Below the pieces are notes generated by a model. It was not told where the DNA came from. It saw nothing but the letters and a program-made list of their open reading frames with translations, and made no database searches. This document shows, piece after piece, positions 1 to 8,592 of a DNA stretch of 64,000 nt. Location of the stretch: contig JAJFGW010000037.1 of the NCBI GenBank assembly GCA_021775915.1, forward strand, positions 35,620 to 99,619. The letters are read 5' to 3'. The stretch comes from Alphaproteobacteria bacterium (GTDB taxonomy: Bacteria > Pseudomonadota > Alphaproteobacteria > Micavibrionales > Micavibrionaceae). Both the position numbers and the translations under genes were made by a program. Positions within the stretch are counted from its first letter, which is position 1. The number at the start of each line of letters is the position of its first letter.

Positions 1-219
1 ATTATTCGCACTTCAAGCCAACTCCCTTCCTTTGAACACCTTCGCGATCTTTTTGCAGAGGTCGCAAAAGACTTCCCTGATATTCAGCCGGAAGATGTCC
101 ACTTGCATCACTATTCTCACGAGAAGCTCAGAAAGACATTTGGTCTGGAATTTAAAGTCAAAAAGGACGATATTCCCGATGAGTATAGTAAAATTGACCG
201 CCACCACTTTATTTTGTGA
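1..219 (+). CDS. C-terminal end of an unrecognised protein (start lies outside the window)
   Basis: An open frame runs from the first base to a TGA at 217-219 and gives 72 residues. No start codon is visible, so the gene begins upstream of the window. The fragment is charged, rich in His, Asp and Lys, and ends in DRHHFIL; it shows no signal peptide or membrane segment. The next gene starts at a GTG that overlaps this stop codon (GTGA), which suggests translational coupling in one operon. I do not recognise the family. A shifted frame starting at an ATG at 32 is also open, but the stop/start overlap favours the frame given here. Confidence 0.55.
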   Translation: MIRTSSQLPSFEHLRDLFAEVAKDFPDIQPEDVHLHHYSHEKLRKTFGLEFKVKKDDIPDEYSKIDRHHFIL

Positions 220-911
220 ATTTAATGTTTAATCGTTTTCTAATATTGGTCTTTATTTTGATAGCATCCCCTGCTTTTGCCCAAAGCGAGGCAGAGCAGT
301 TTACAAACCAGTTACACGGCCTTAACCAGACCAAAATCACATTCAGCACGCGCTTTAAAAGCGACCAGGACATATTTTCCATGCGCGTCCTTGATGTAAA
401 CCGCCAGCTTGTCGGTAGCGTGGAGGATATAAAAATTGATGAAAGCGGCGCGCTTGTAAAACTGATCAGTGAAATTAACAGGGTCGGGCGCAAAACAAAC
501 ATCGTGCAGAGCGAGTCTTACGAAGTGACATTTCACGAAGATATAAGCTCTTTTGAAATTCCCCTTGTCTATGATGCCGCGCAAGATGTCTCGCCGGAAG
601 CGCTGGCGGCCATTACACCTGCGGCGGGCGGCGGCAGTATTTTTAGCCTGCGCGCAATGATCGGCGCCGAAGTACATAGCCGCAGCGGGCGCTGGCTCGG
701 TGTTGTCAAAAATGTCATGTTTGATGAACAAGCACAGGCGGTTAAGGCGCTGGTTATCGAAGATGTGCCGGGCGCGCGGCGTTACACTGAAATTGCGCTC
801 CCCTTTGATCCGGCGCAAATAAAAATGACATCAGATTATGGCCGGGTAGAATTTCGCATTGAGCCAATAGCGGCCAAAGCCATAATCGATTTAGCCAAGA
901 AAAATCGTTAG
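216..911 (+). CDS. Exported PRC-barrel-like protein
   Basis: The 231-residue product starts at GTG 216 (an ATG at 225 is the alternative) and opens with a signal peptide: a hydrophobic stretch ending in SPAFAQ near residue 23, so it is probably periplasmic. Two regions resemble the PRC-barrel fold, a small beta barrel in which strands of the type VLDxxRxxVGxVEDIxI alternate with short turns. The second, from about residue 147, reads GAEVHSRSGRWLGVVKNV and is the clearer one. PRC-barrel proteins usually act as small binding or scaffolding modules; no catalytic residues are visible. It is coupled to the unknown gene upstream by a 4-base overlap and lies 38 bases before the aminotransferase. Confidence 0.6.
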   Translation: MNLMFNRFLILVFILIASPAFAQSEAEQFTNQLHGLNQTKITFSTRFKSDQDIFSMRVLDVNRQLVGSVEDIKIDESGALVKLISEINRVGRKTNIVQSESYEVTFHEDISSFEIPLVYDAAQDVSPEALAAITPAAGGGSIFSLRAMIGAEVHSRSGRWLGVVKNVMFDEQAQAVKALVIEDVPGARRYTEIALPFDPAQIKMTSDYGRVEFRIEPIAAKAIIDLAKKNR

Positions 912-949
912 GGCTTAAGCGTATAGCATCTAAATAAGGAACAACTTTC

Positions 950-2149
950 ATGCCAAAACCAATTAAAAATCTTAATAAGCTGCCACCATATTTATTCACT
1001 GAACTTGATCGTAAAGTAGATGCGGCCAGAGCAAAAGGCGTTGATGTTATTCATCTTGGTGTAGGCGATCCCGATTTACCAACGCCGGAACCAATTGTAG
1101 AAGAAATGCGCAGAGCTATCTCTGACCCTACCACTCACAACTATTCCTCCTACATGGGAACGGGTGAATATCGCGCAGCGGCATCAGACTGGATGAAGTC
1201 CCGTTTCGGCGTAGAGGTTGATCCGGCGACCGAGGTTTTGACTTTGATAGGTTCAAAAGAAGGGCTGGCTCATATGATTATGGCCTATATTGATGAAGGC
1301 GATGTCGTGCTCTACCCTTCTCCGTCCTATCCGGTTTACCGGAATTATACGCTATTATGCGGCGGCGACCCCGTTTCTATGCCACTAACAGTGGATAATG
1401 ATTTTCTGCCGGATTTAGGGGCCATTCCAGCAGAAACGGCGGCACGCGCAAAACTGATGTTTTTAAATTATCCAAACAACCCGACAGGCGCGATAGCGCC
1501 AGAAAGCTTTATCCGTGATGCTATAGAGTTTTGCCAAAAACATGACATTCTACTCTGTCATGACAACGCCTATTCTGAAATGACTTTCGATGGCTATCGT
1601 GCACCCAGCTTTCTAAGCGTGCCGGGAGCAAAAGATGTTTGTGTTGAATTTTTTAGCACAAGCAAAATGTATAACATGACAGGCTGGCGTATCGGGTTTG
1701 CTGCCGGGAATGCCGCAGGCATTAAAGCACTCGGAACGGTAAAAGATAATACGGACAGCTCAGCTTTTAAGGCAATCCAGCGCGCCGCCGCTGTTGGTTA
1801 CAAACGCTCGGATGAATTAACATCCGGCCTGAACGACATTTACGGCAAGCGGCAAAAAATATTTGTAGAAGGTCTGAATGCGCTGGGATGGAATTTTCAC
1901 CCCCCTGCCGCGACCTTTTATTTATGGGTTCCTGTTCCTGCCGGTATCAAAAGCGAAGATTTTGCAGCGCTCCTGCTTGAAAAATGCGGCATTATTGTTC
2001 CGCCCGGTAGCGCTTACGGCCCGGAAGGAGAAGGATTTTTCCGTATTGCCCTGACCACCAATGAAAAGCGCCTGCGTGAAGCATTAAAAAGAATGGAGCA
2101 AGAAAAAATCAGGTTTGATATGCTGAGTAGCGAAGCAGTGGCCGCCTGA
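950..2149 (+). CDS. dapL: PLP-dependent aminotransferase, LL-diaminopimelate aminotransferase (DapL) type
   Basis: This 399-residue class I/II aminotransferase has fold-type I PLP signatures: NNPTG at 176-180, an Asp and Tyr in HDNAYSE near 204-210, the Schiff-base lysine K239 in STSKMYNMTGWRIG and the substrate-binding Arg in FRIAL near the C-terminus. The opening (NKLPPYLF, then GVGDPDLPTP) and the Met-Tyr-Asn-Met-Thr-Gly-Trp-Arg block are typical of the DapL / LL-diaminopimelate aminotransferase branch, which converts tetrahydrodipicolinate to LL-diaminopimelate for lysine and peptidoglycan. An alanine or aspartate aminotransferase role is also possible, since substrate specificity in this branch is hard to read from sequence. 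Start at ATG 950 follows TAAGGAACAACTTTC, a good ribosome site. Confidence 0.75.
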   Translation: MPKPIKNLNKLPPYLFTELDRKVDAARAKGVDVIHLGVGDPDLPTPEPIVEEMRRAISDPTTHNYSSYMGTGEYRAAASDWMKSRFGVEVDPATEVLTLIGSKEGLAHMIMAYIDEGDVVLYPSPSYPVYRNYTLLCGGDPVSMPLTVDNDFLPDLGAIPAETAARAKLMFLNYPNNPTGAIAPESFIRDAIEFCQKHDILLCHDNAYSEMTFDGYRAPSFLSVPGAKDVCVEFFSTSKMYNMTGWRIGFAAGNAAGIKALGTVKDNTDSSAFKAIQRAAAVGYKRSDELTSGLNDIYGKRQKIFVEGLNALGWNFHPPAATFYLWVPVPAGIKSEDFAALLLEKCGIIVPPGSAYGPEGEGFFRIALTTNEKRLREALKRMEQEKIRFDMLSSEAVAA

Positions 2150-2161
2150 GGAAATAACCAT

Positions 2162-3103
2162 ATGAATTGTACTATTCAATGGAACAGCCTTTCCCTTGAA
2201 GAATGGGAAGATAGGTTTAGCCGCATCAGGCAAGCCAATCTATTACAATCCTACCAATATGCGCAGGCCATATGTCCACTCAATCACCAAAAAGCGCGCT
2301 GGGGTCTTATAAAAATAGACGGACAAGAAGCCGGGCTGGTGCAAATTCTTGAAGCGGGTATCCTCAATAACGCAATCCATGGAATCGTACTGGATCGCGG
2401 ACCGCTCTGGTTCGAAGGATTTGGACAAAAAGAACACATAGAAACGTTTTTTACAGCTTTTAACAAAGAATTCCCTCGTCGATTCGGGCGCAGGCGTAGA
2501 TTGCTCCCCGAAATTGAGAATGACAACAAAATATCTTTCAAAGATATGGGTTACAAAAGCCTTGAAAAGCCGGGCTATCAAACGATTTGGCTGGATTTAA
2601 CGCAAAACCCGGAAACCTTGAAAAGCGGCCTAAAACCAAACTGGCGCAACAGGCTCAGTAAGGCAGAACGCAGCAACTTAACCGTACAATGGGATGATAG
2701 CTGTGAAAATTTATCGTGGCTGTTAACGAATTATAAACTAGATCAGGCGACAAAGGGGTATGACGGGCCTTCCGCAAAGCTTGTACAGCACCTCGCAAAA
2801 GCTTTCGCAAAACAGGACCGTTTACTGATTGGCCGCGCTACTCTGGACAATCAGGCTGTGGCTGCTATCTTAATATTATGCCACGGAACGAGCGCCACCT
2901 ATCAGGTAGGCTTTAGTTTCGAAGATGGCAGAAAGGCCGCAGCGCATAATTTACTTCTCTGGCAGGCGGTCTGCCATTTAAAGAAAAAAGGTTTTTATGA
3001 TTTCGACCTCGGAGGGATCAATGATGATACGGCACAAGGCGTTAAAAAGTTTAAAGAAGGTATGGGCGGGCAAACAGTTACCTATGTTGGCCATTATTTT
3101 TAG
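2162..3103 (+). CDS. FemAB/GNAT-fold acyl or aminoacyl transferase family protein
   Basis: The 313-residue product carries the C-terminal GNAT-like motif of the FemAB / lipid II glycyltransferase family: a TYQVGFSFEDGRKAAAHN segment near residues 247-264, then LLLWQAVCHLKKKG and the DFDLGG strand near 279-284. An earlier block with LKPNWRNRLSKAER fits the conserved K-WR-NL-KAE region. Members transfer aminoacyl or acyl groups, often in cell-envelope assembly, but in alphaproteobacteria the substrate is generally unknown. It is cytosolic by sequence, with no signal peptide. It starts 12 bases after dapL and overlaps the DUF3108 gene by 20 bases, so the three are probably one operon. Confidence 0.7.
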   Translation: MNCTIQWNSLSLEEWEDRFSRIRQANLLQSYQYAQAICPLNHQKARWGLIKIDGQEAGLVQILEAGILNNAIHGIVLDRGPLWFEGFGQKEHIETFFTAFNKEFPRRFGRRRRLLPEIENDNKISFKDMGYKSLEKPGYQTIWLDLTQNPETLKSGLKPNWRNRLSKAERSNLTVQWDDSCENLSWLLTNYKLDQATKGYDGPSAKLVQHLAKAFAKQDRLLIGRATLDNQAVAAILILCHGTSATYQVGFSFEDGRKAAAHNLLLWQAVCHLKKKGFYDFDLGGINDDTAQGVKKFKEGMGGQTVTYVGHYF

Positions 3104-3941
3104 TCTGGCCATCGTTCTGGTTACAGGCCTTGGTGCTTCTGCACAAACGACGATACCCGCAAGGCTGGACTCTCACATACAGACCATGACTTACGAGGTC
3201 TATGCTGGCGGCATTAATGCCGTGCAAGCCAAAATGGATGTGTCTTACGCAGAAAAAGAACACTATAGCCTGGAGTTTTTTGCTGAAACGCAAGGGTTTC
3301 TTGGCAAGCTTGTCCCCTGGAGCGGCAAATTTGAAACCCACGGCTGGCGACTAAATGACGGCAGCGAAAGACCGGAACGGCACAAATCAACAGCAGTCTG
3401 GAAAGAAGAAAAAGACATCAAGGAATATAATTACGGACGGGACGGCAGCTTTAAAGGCCTAAACGAAATGGAAGCCGGTGAAGAAAAACCTCCAAAACAG
3501 CTCGACGATGCCTTAGTGCAAGGTACAACCGACGCTTTAACGGCCATGTTGCAGGTTATGAAATCTGTAGCGGTAGGCGGAGAATGCAAAGGCAGCGAGG
3601 AAGTCTTCGACGGCAAGCGCCGCTTTACACTGGTTTTCAGACATGTAGCAAATGATGAACTGACAGCAAGCCGGTACAATGTCTATGAAGGCGCTGCGGC
3701 CCGGTGCGAAGTTGAAGTCGTGCCAATCACAGGGGCATGGCATAAAAAACCACGCGGCTGGGCCTCCATTCAGGAACAAGGGCGCGAAAAAGGCAGCCTG
3801 CCAACAGTCTGGTTTGCAAAAATAAACGATGAAGGGCCGGCTGTACCCGTAAAAATGCGCGTAAAAACAGATTATGGCACAATGTTTATGCATCTAGTCG
3901 AGTATAAAAACGGCGATAAAACCATTACCACCAGTCATTGA
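3084..3941 (+). CDS. DUF3108 domain exported protein
   Basis: I place the start at ATG 3084, where a 17-residue hydrophobic signal sequence ending in GASAQ begins; an upstream in-frame ATG at 2997 would add a charged 29-residue extension that hides the signal peptide and lies inside the preceding gene. The 285-residue mature-type protein shows DUF3108 hallmarks: TYEVYAGGINAVQAKMD near its N-terminus, LVPWSGKFETHGW, then a region giving DALVQGTTDALTAML, and a final strand KMRVKTDYGTM. DUF3108 proteins are periplasmic, predicted beta-rich, of unknown function. The 20-base overlap with the FemAB-like gene points to coupled translation. Confidence 0.75.
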   Translation: MLAIIFSLAIVLVTGLGASAQTTIPARLDSHIQTMTYEVYAGGINAVQAKMDVSYAEKEHYSLEFFAETQGFLGKLVPWSGKFETHGWRLNDGSERPERHKSTAVWKEEKDIKEYNYGRDGSFKGLNEMEAGEEKPPKQLDDALVQGTTDALTAMLQVMKSVAVGGECKGSEEVFDGKRRFTLVFRHVANDELTASRYNVYEGAAARCEVEVVPITGAWHKKPRGWASIQEQGREKGSLPTVWFAKINDEGPAVPVKMRVKTDYGTMFMHLVEYKNGDKTITTSH

Positions 3942-4007
3942 TTTGCTGTAACACAGCGAAACATGATGTGACTTGTTTTTTAGGTTGAATTGGTCAGAAT
4001 ACACAGC

Positions 4008-5360
4008 ATGAACGATAAAAAATCATTAGCTTGTATTATATTAGCCGCAGGACGTGGATCACGAATGAAATCCACGCTGCCCAAGGCCCTGCACAAGCTG
4101 GCCGGACGCCCCTTAATAAACCGAGTCATTGATAGTGTTACGCCGCTAGGCCCTCAAAAAATTATTGTTGTTATCAGCCCCCCTTCTAGACAAGGAGGGC
4201 AGGACATAGCGCAAGAGGTTGCGCCGCACGAAACCGTAATACAGGAAAGCCCGCGCGGCACAGGCGATGCGGTCAAAGCCGCCCTTGCAACGCTAGAGGA
4301 TTTTAACGGCGATGTTTTGATTCTACTCGGCGATATGCCGCTCATTTCCACAGAAACACTGCAAGCCCTTATTGACGAGCGTTATCAAGACACAAAAACG
4401 GGCATATCCGTTCTGGGTGCTAAATTTGATAAGCCGCCCGCCTTTGGACGTTTGTTGCTTGGCACCGATGGTGCCCTTTCAAAAATCGTTGAAGACAAAG
4501 ATTGCAACGCCGACCAGCGCAGCATCAAACTATGCAATATGGGCGCTTTTTGTGTTGATGGGATAGAATTACCAAAATGGGCCGCGCGCCTTGAAAACAA
4601 TAATGCGGCAGGTGAATTTTATATCACCGACCTTGTTGAAATTGCCGCAAAGGATAACGTAAAATCACATACTTATATCACGCATAATCAGGACGAAATC
4701 CGCGGCGTTAATGCCCGCGCCGATTTGGCAGAGCTTGAAAATATTGTGCAGGAAAAATTACGAGCACAGGCCATGGAAAACGGCGCCACGCTAATCGATC
4801 CTGCCAGTGTTTATTTTAGCTGGGACACGGAACTTGGTACCGATGTCGTGATTGAACCAAATGTATTTTTTGGCCCCGGCGTAAAAATTGCCGACAACGT
4901 GCATATCAAAGCTTTTTCACATATCGAAGACTCGACCATCAAGGCTGGCGCGCACATTGGGCCCTTTGCACGATTGCGTCAAAAAACAACTTTGGAAGAA
5001 GACGTGCGGATTGGCACTTTTGTTGAAGTGAATAAATCTACAATTGGTCGCGGCACCAAGGCCATGCATCAAACATATCTCGGTATGGCAACCATTGGAG
5101 AGAGCTGCAATATTGGTGCCGGCACGATCACTTGTAATTATGACGGTGTTAACAAGCACGAAACGGCATTGGGTAATAATGTTTTCATCGGGTCCAATAG
5201 CAATCTGGTAGCACCTGTAACGATCCATGACGATGCTTTTGTCGCTGCAGGTAGCACAATAACGAAAGACGTGCCAGCGGGTGCGCTAGCTGTAGCGCGC
5301 GCAAAATCACTAATTAAGAATGGCTGGGCAACAGCACGCAGGAAAAAGAAGTCCGCATGA
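4008..5360 (+). CDS. glmU: Bifunctional GlmU (N-acetylglucosamine-1-phosphate uridyltransferase / glucosamine-1-phosphate acetyltransferase)
   Basis: GlmU acetylates glucosamine-1-phosphate and then makes UDP-GlcNAc, the precursor for peptidoglycan and lipid A, in the cytosol. The N-terminal nucleotidyltransferase signature LAAGRGSRMKS with TLPKALHKLAG is at residues 12-32, and the C-terminal left-handed beta helix shows hexapeptide repeats followed by GAGTITCNYDGVNKH and GSNSNLVAPV. The length of 450 residues is close to the usual 456. I chose ATG 4008 because the homology begins at once; TTG 3990 is in frame but has no ribosome site. Its stop overlaps the next start (ATGA), so glmU, the small exported protein and glmS form one unit. 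Confidence 0.97.
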   Translation: MNDKKSLACIILAAGRGSRMKSTLPKALHKLAGRPLINRVIDSVTPLGPQKIIVVISPPSRQGGQDIAQEVAPHETVIQESPRGTGDAVKAALATLEDFNGDVLILLGDMPLISTETLQALIDERYQDTKTGISVLGAKFDKPPAFGRLLLGTDGALSKIVEDKDCNADQRSIKLCNMGAFCVDGIELPKWAARLENNNAAGEFYITDLVEIAAKDNVKSHTYITHNQDEIRGVNARADLAELENIVQEKLRAQAMENGATLIDPASVYFSWDTELGTDVVIEPNVFFGPGVKIADNVHIKAFSHIEDSTIKAGAHIGPFARLRQKTTLEEDVRIGTFVEVNKSTIGRGTKAMHQTYLGMATIGESCNIGAGTITCNYDGVNKHETALGNNVFIGSNSNLVAPVTIHDDAFVAAGSTITKDVPAGALAVARAKSLIKNGWATARRKKKSA

Positions 5361-5809
5361 AATATTTAGTCATTCTCTTAGTGCTCTTGACTGTCTTAGT
5401 GGTTCAAAAATCTGCCTGGGCCTGTACCTGCGAAGAGATGACGCAAGAGCGCAGCCTTGAAGTCATAGAAAATGCCGCATTTATTTTTGAAGGGCGCATT
5501 GTCATGCTAGAGACCAAAGAGCAGCCCACCGAGAATTTCAATTATGAAAGCGCATTACCAATAAAAGAAAACCCTCTTTATTCAAAAGCGCGCCTTAAAA
5601 TTATTGGCCTTTATAAAGGGACGCCAGAGAGCGAGCGCCTTACTGCCTATATAGATACGGCGACAAGCTGCGGTTATTATTTTGAAACAAGCGATGTCAG
5701 CTTCTTTGTTTTGAACCGCCAGGATGGTGTACTGGTACAAACAGATTTGTGCAATACACCTTTGCCTGAACATTGGGAAGACCTGCAAACCGGAAAATTT
5801 AAGGAATAA
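5357..5809 (+). CDS. Small exported cysteine-containing protein, possible NTR/TIMP-like fold
   Basis: The 150-residue product has a clear signal peptide (hydrophobic run to about residue 20, ending SAWA) followed directly by CTC at the predicted mature N-terminus. The rest fits the pattern of bacterial TIMP/netrin-like proteins: A-FIFEGRIV, then KARLKIIGLYKG, then TSCGYYFE with a second cysteine and LCNTPLP with a last one, which would give paired disulfides. The fold call is by pattern only and no inhibitor activity can be claimed. It starts inside the glmU stop codon (ATGA) and ends 3 bases before glmS, so it is co-translated with UDP-GlcNAc synthesis genes, an unusual position. Confidence 0.6.
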   Translation: MKYLVILLVLLTVLVVQKSAWACTCEEMTQERSLEVIENAAFIFEGRIVMLETKEQPTENFNYESALPIKENPLYSKARLKIIGLYKGTPESERLTAYIDTATSCGYYFETSDVSFFVLNRQDGVLVQTDLCNTPLPEHWEDLQTGKFKE

Positions 5810-5812
5810 CTT

Positions 5813-7642
5813 ATGTGCGGCATAATTGGAATCGTTGGTGAAAAAGAGGCAACACCGCTTTTAGTCGAAGGACTTAAACGGCTTGAATATCGCGGCTACG
5901 ATTCATCTGGAATTGCCACACTTTCAAACGGCCACATCACGCGCTGCCGTGCCAAAGGCAAACTGGCTAATCTGGAAAAAAAGCTCGAAAAAAAATCTTT
6001 AGAAGGCACCACCGGAATTGGTCACACCCGCTGGGCCACACACGGTGCACCGACCGAAGATAATGCTCACCCGCATGCCACAGAAAAAGTAGCGGTCGTT
6101 CATAATGGTATTATCGAGAATTACGCAACGCTAAAAGCCGAGCTTGAAAAACTGCAGTGCCGCTTTGAAACCGATACCGATACAGAAGTCATTGCGCACT
6201 TAATAACGCATTATCTCAAGCAGGGCATGTCCCCGCAGGACGCGGCAAATACAGCGCTCGACCGCCTTGAAGGTGCTTTTTCCCTCGCGATTATTTTTGC
6301 CGGAGAGCACGATCTTCTCATTGGCGCACGCCATGGTACGCCCCTTGCCATCGGTTACGGCGAAGGTGAAATGTATCTTGCTTCTGACTCTTATGCCCTT
6401 GCGCCTCTGACTAAAAAAATATGTTTTCTGGAAGATGGCGACCGGGTAGAGGTCAGGCGACAAAGTGCAAAAATTTATACAAATGATAACAAACCGGTTA
6501 CGCGCGAAATTCGTATTACCGCGCAAAGTGGTGCCAACACAGGAAAAGGCGCCTACAGTCACTTCATGCTCAAGGAAATTCACGAACAGCCCGCCGTGAT
6601 CGGCGATACGCTGAACAGCTTTATTAATCCATCAACGGGGAAAATTCATATCCCGGAAGAAATTTTAACAGCTTTGAAAAAGACACCGCGGCTTACATTA
6701 ATTGCCTGCGGTACAGCTTTTTACGCTTGCCAGGTCGCCAAATACTGGTTCGAGCAAATTGCCCGGGTGCCGTGCGAAATTGATGTTGCTTCAGAATTCA
6801 GATACCGCGAAGCGCCTATGCCCAAGGGCGGCGTTGCGCTGTTTGTTTCACAAAGCGGGGAAACACTCGATACGCTAGAAGCTCTGCGCTATTGCAAGAA
6901 ACAGGACCAAACGATTTTATCGATTGTAAACACAATCGAAAGTACGATTGAGCGTGAATCTGATATGGTTTTGCACACGCTGGCCGGACCTGAAATCGCC
7001 GTAGCCTCAACCAAGGCGACAACATGCCAAATGGCAACGCTCGCCTGTCTTGCTCTGGCAACAGCAAAAATAAACGGTTCTATTAATGCGAAACAGGAAC
7101 AGGAGATGACAATGGCATTACGCCACATCCCTGCAACTGCCGCCAAAATTATAAGCGATGACAGCGCCATTAAAGAAATCGCACAAGATATTGGGAAAGC
7201 CGCTTACGTACTTTATCTAGGACGCGGGTCATTATTTCCCGTTGCCATGGAGGGCGCTTTAAAGCTCAAGGAAGTTTCCTATATTTATGCCGAAGGGTAC
7301 GCTGCCGGAGAGATGAAACACGGCCCGATTGCGCTCATTGACGAAAATGTTCCCATCGTTGCACTTTCACCGGGAAGCGACCCGTTATTTGAAAAAACAG
7401 CCTCCAACATACAGGAAGCCGTGGCCCGTGGCGGAAAAGTCCTTTTGATTTCTGACGCAGAAGGAGCCGGTAAATTATCCAAGCTTACAAAATGGAATGT
7501 TGAACTGGGCCATGTGCACCCGTTTGTGATGCCAATATTATACACCATTCCGGTACAGCTTCTGGCTTATTACGTCGCCATCACCAAAGGCACAGATGTA
7601 GACCAGCCACGCAATCTGGCGAAGTCTGTAACGGTTGAGTAG
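5813..7642 (+). CDS. glmS: Glutamine--fructose-6-phosphate aminotransferase (isomerizing)
   Basis: GlmS makes glucosamine-6-phosphate from fructose-6-phosphate and glutamine, the first committed step toward UDP-GlcNAc. The 609-residue protein has the N-terminal class II glutamine amidotransferase with the catalytic cysteine directly after Met1 (MCGIIGIVG), the motifs GHTRWATHG and HNGIIENY, and two SIS isomerase domains (CGTAFYACQVAKYW with SQSGETLDTL, then GRGSLFPVAMEGALKLKEVS with EGYAAGEMKHGPIALI). It ends with the standard PRNLAKSVTVE. ATG 5813 follows AAGGAATAACTT, a good ribosome site. I saw no glmS ribozyme or other leader in the 3-base gap upstream. Confidence 0.98.
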   Translation: MCGIIGIVGEKEATPLLVEGLKRLEYRGYDSSGIATLSNGHITRCRAKGKLANLEKKLEKKSLEGTTGIGHTRWATHGAPTEDNAHPHATEKVAVVHNGIIENYATLKAELEKLQCRFETDTDTEVIAHLITHYLKQGMSPQDAANTALDRLEGAFSLAIIFAGEHDLLIGARHGTPLAIGYGEGEMYLASDSYALAPLTKKICFLEDGDRVEVRRQSAKIYTNDNKPVTREIRITAQSGANTGKGAYSHFMLKEIHEQPAVIGDTLNSFINPSTGKIHIPEEILTALKKTPRLTLIACGTAFYACQVAKYWFEQIARVPCEIDVASEFRYREAPMPKGGVALFVSQSGETLDTLEALRYCKKQDQTILSIVNTIESTIERESDMVLHTLAGPEIAVASTKATTCQMATLACLALATAKINGSINAKQEQEMTMALRHIPATAAKIISDDSAIKEIAQDIGKAAYVLYLGRGSLFPVAMEGALKLKEVSYIYAEGYAAGEMKHGPIALIDENVPIVALSPGSDPLFEKTASNIQEAVARGGKVLLISDAEGAGKLSKLTKWNVELGHVHPFVMPILYTIPVQLLAYYVAITKGTDVDQPRNLAKSVTVE

Positions 7643-7657
7643 TGACGAGAGGTTTTC

Positions 7658-8197
7658 CTATGTTACCGCCCTTGCAGCCATACCGGGCGGTAATATCTTA
7701 AATACCCGCTGGTCGTCTCTGCAAACAGGGTTTTTAACCTGCGGCCAGACCTTCGCCATTATTTTTTCAGCATTACCCTGTGTCTTCTGCACCAGATCAT
7801 TAGCATCCTGGTATTCCGGCAAGCCGAGCTTTTCGATTATGGCAGAGAGCATCCGGTCGCTTTTTACCAAAACATCATAAAATTTCTTTATGAATGACGG
7901 TATCATTTTTAATATCTTTTCAATTTTCGTAAGCATGCCTTCTGAAACGAAAGAACCATCAAAGCTTTCTATAGCAGCCCGCCAAAACTCTTCATACTGT
8001 CCAATTTCTTCGCTTATGTTTTTTTCATTCGCCGCCTTCTGGCTTTGATCTAGTTCCTTGAAACTTTGTTGCGTTGCTGTTTGCGCATGTTCCAATTTTC
8101 TTCTAACAGCTTCCCTATGCATCACATGGTATTCACATGACTTTTCCATAGTTTCTACCGCTTTGTCAGCACTTGCTGTTCCTGATTTTTTTGACAT
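7658..8197 (-). CDS. Unrecognised helical protein
   Basis: The 179-residue product starts at ATG 8197 behind AAAGGGTAGCGTT, a good ribosome site, which supports it as a real gene. It is predicted to be mostly alpha-helical with an acidic and lysine-rich N-terminal half that may form a coiled coil (around KLEHAQTATQQSFKELDQSQ), and has no signal peptide or membrane segment. It converges on glmS with 15 bases between stops. About 390 bases of AT-rich DNA without genes lie upstream of it. I do not recognise any family and assign no function. Confidence 0.6.
   Translation of the reverse strand: MSKKSGTASADKAVETMEKSCEYHVMHREAVRRKLEHAQTATQQSFKELDQSQKAANEKNISEEIGQYEEFWRAAIESFDGSFVSEGMLTKIEKILKMIPSFIKKFYDVLVKSDRMLSAIIEKLGLPEYQDANDLVQKTQGNAEKIMAKVWPQVKNPVCRDDQRVFKILPPGMAARAVT
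7663..7693. terminator. Hairpin between convergent glmS and the following gene
   Basis: TTACCGCCC at 7663-7671 and GGGCGGTAA at 7685-7693 form a perfect 9-bp GC-rich stem. It sits between the glmS stop and overlaps the 3' end of the converging gene. There is no U-tract on either strand, so it may only be a weak or factor-dependent terminator. Confidence 0.4.
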
Positions 8198-8592
8198 AAC
8201 GCTACCCTTTCTGCTATTCTTCTGGCACTCAATTTTAAGTTACATTTTTTATATCTATGCATAAGTATAATTGTAAATTCTATTTATTAGAATTTTATTA
8301 AGTTATCGCAAAATAAAAGGCATAAAAGCTATTATATCAAAGGACATTAAATCACTTTAAAATTGTAATACCATTTTAAAATGCAGAGCATTATGCAAAA
8401 AACAGGGAAATTATAGTAACGCGCTGCTTAAACAGTATCCAGGAAAATGGGATTCATATATTTAAAACAAAGCACTGGGAGCCACACGCCAATTGAAGCT
8501 CAAGCCTAATAAGAGCGAGAAAGAGCGCGTAAATGCTACGGCTTCAAGCTACCCCCCCAAAGTAAACAAGGCTCTCACAGTGGAGTAAAACC
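8198..8592. other. Gene-free AT-rich intergenic stretch
   Basis: No open frame with a credible ribosome site was found here. The right part (about 8490-8560) holds an imperfect inverted repeat: AAGCTCAAGCC near 8496-8506 and GGCTTCAAGCT near 8540-8550, which could fold with a loop of about 33 bases. The left part is very AT-rich and probably carries the promoter of the minus-strand gene ending at 7658. Nothing else is recognisable. Confidence 0.4.

Noticed and set aside
5809..5813. glmS ribozyme or riboswitch before glmS
   Set aside because: Only three bases separate the stop of the small exported gene from glmS, leaving no room for a leader.
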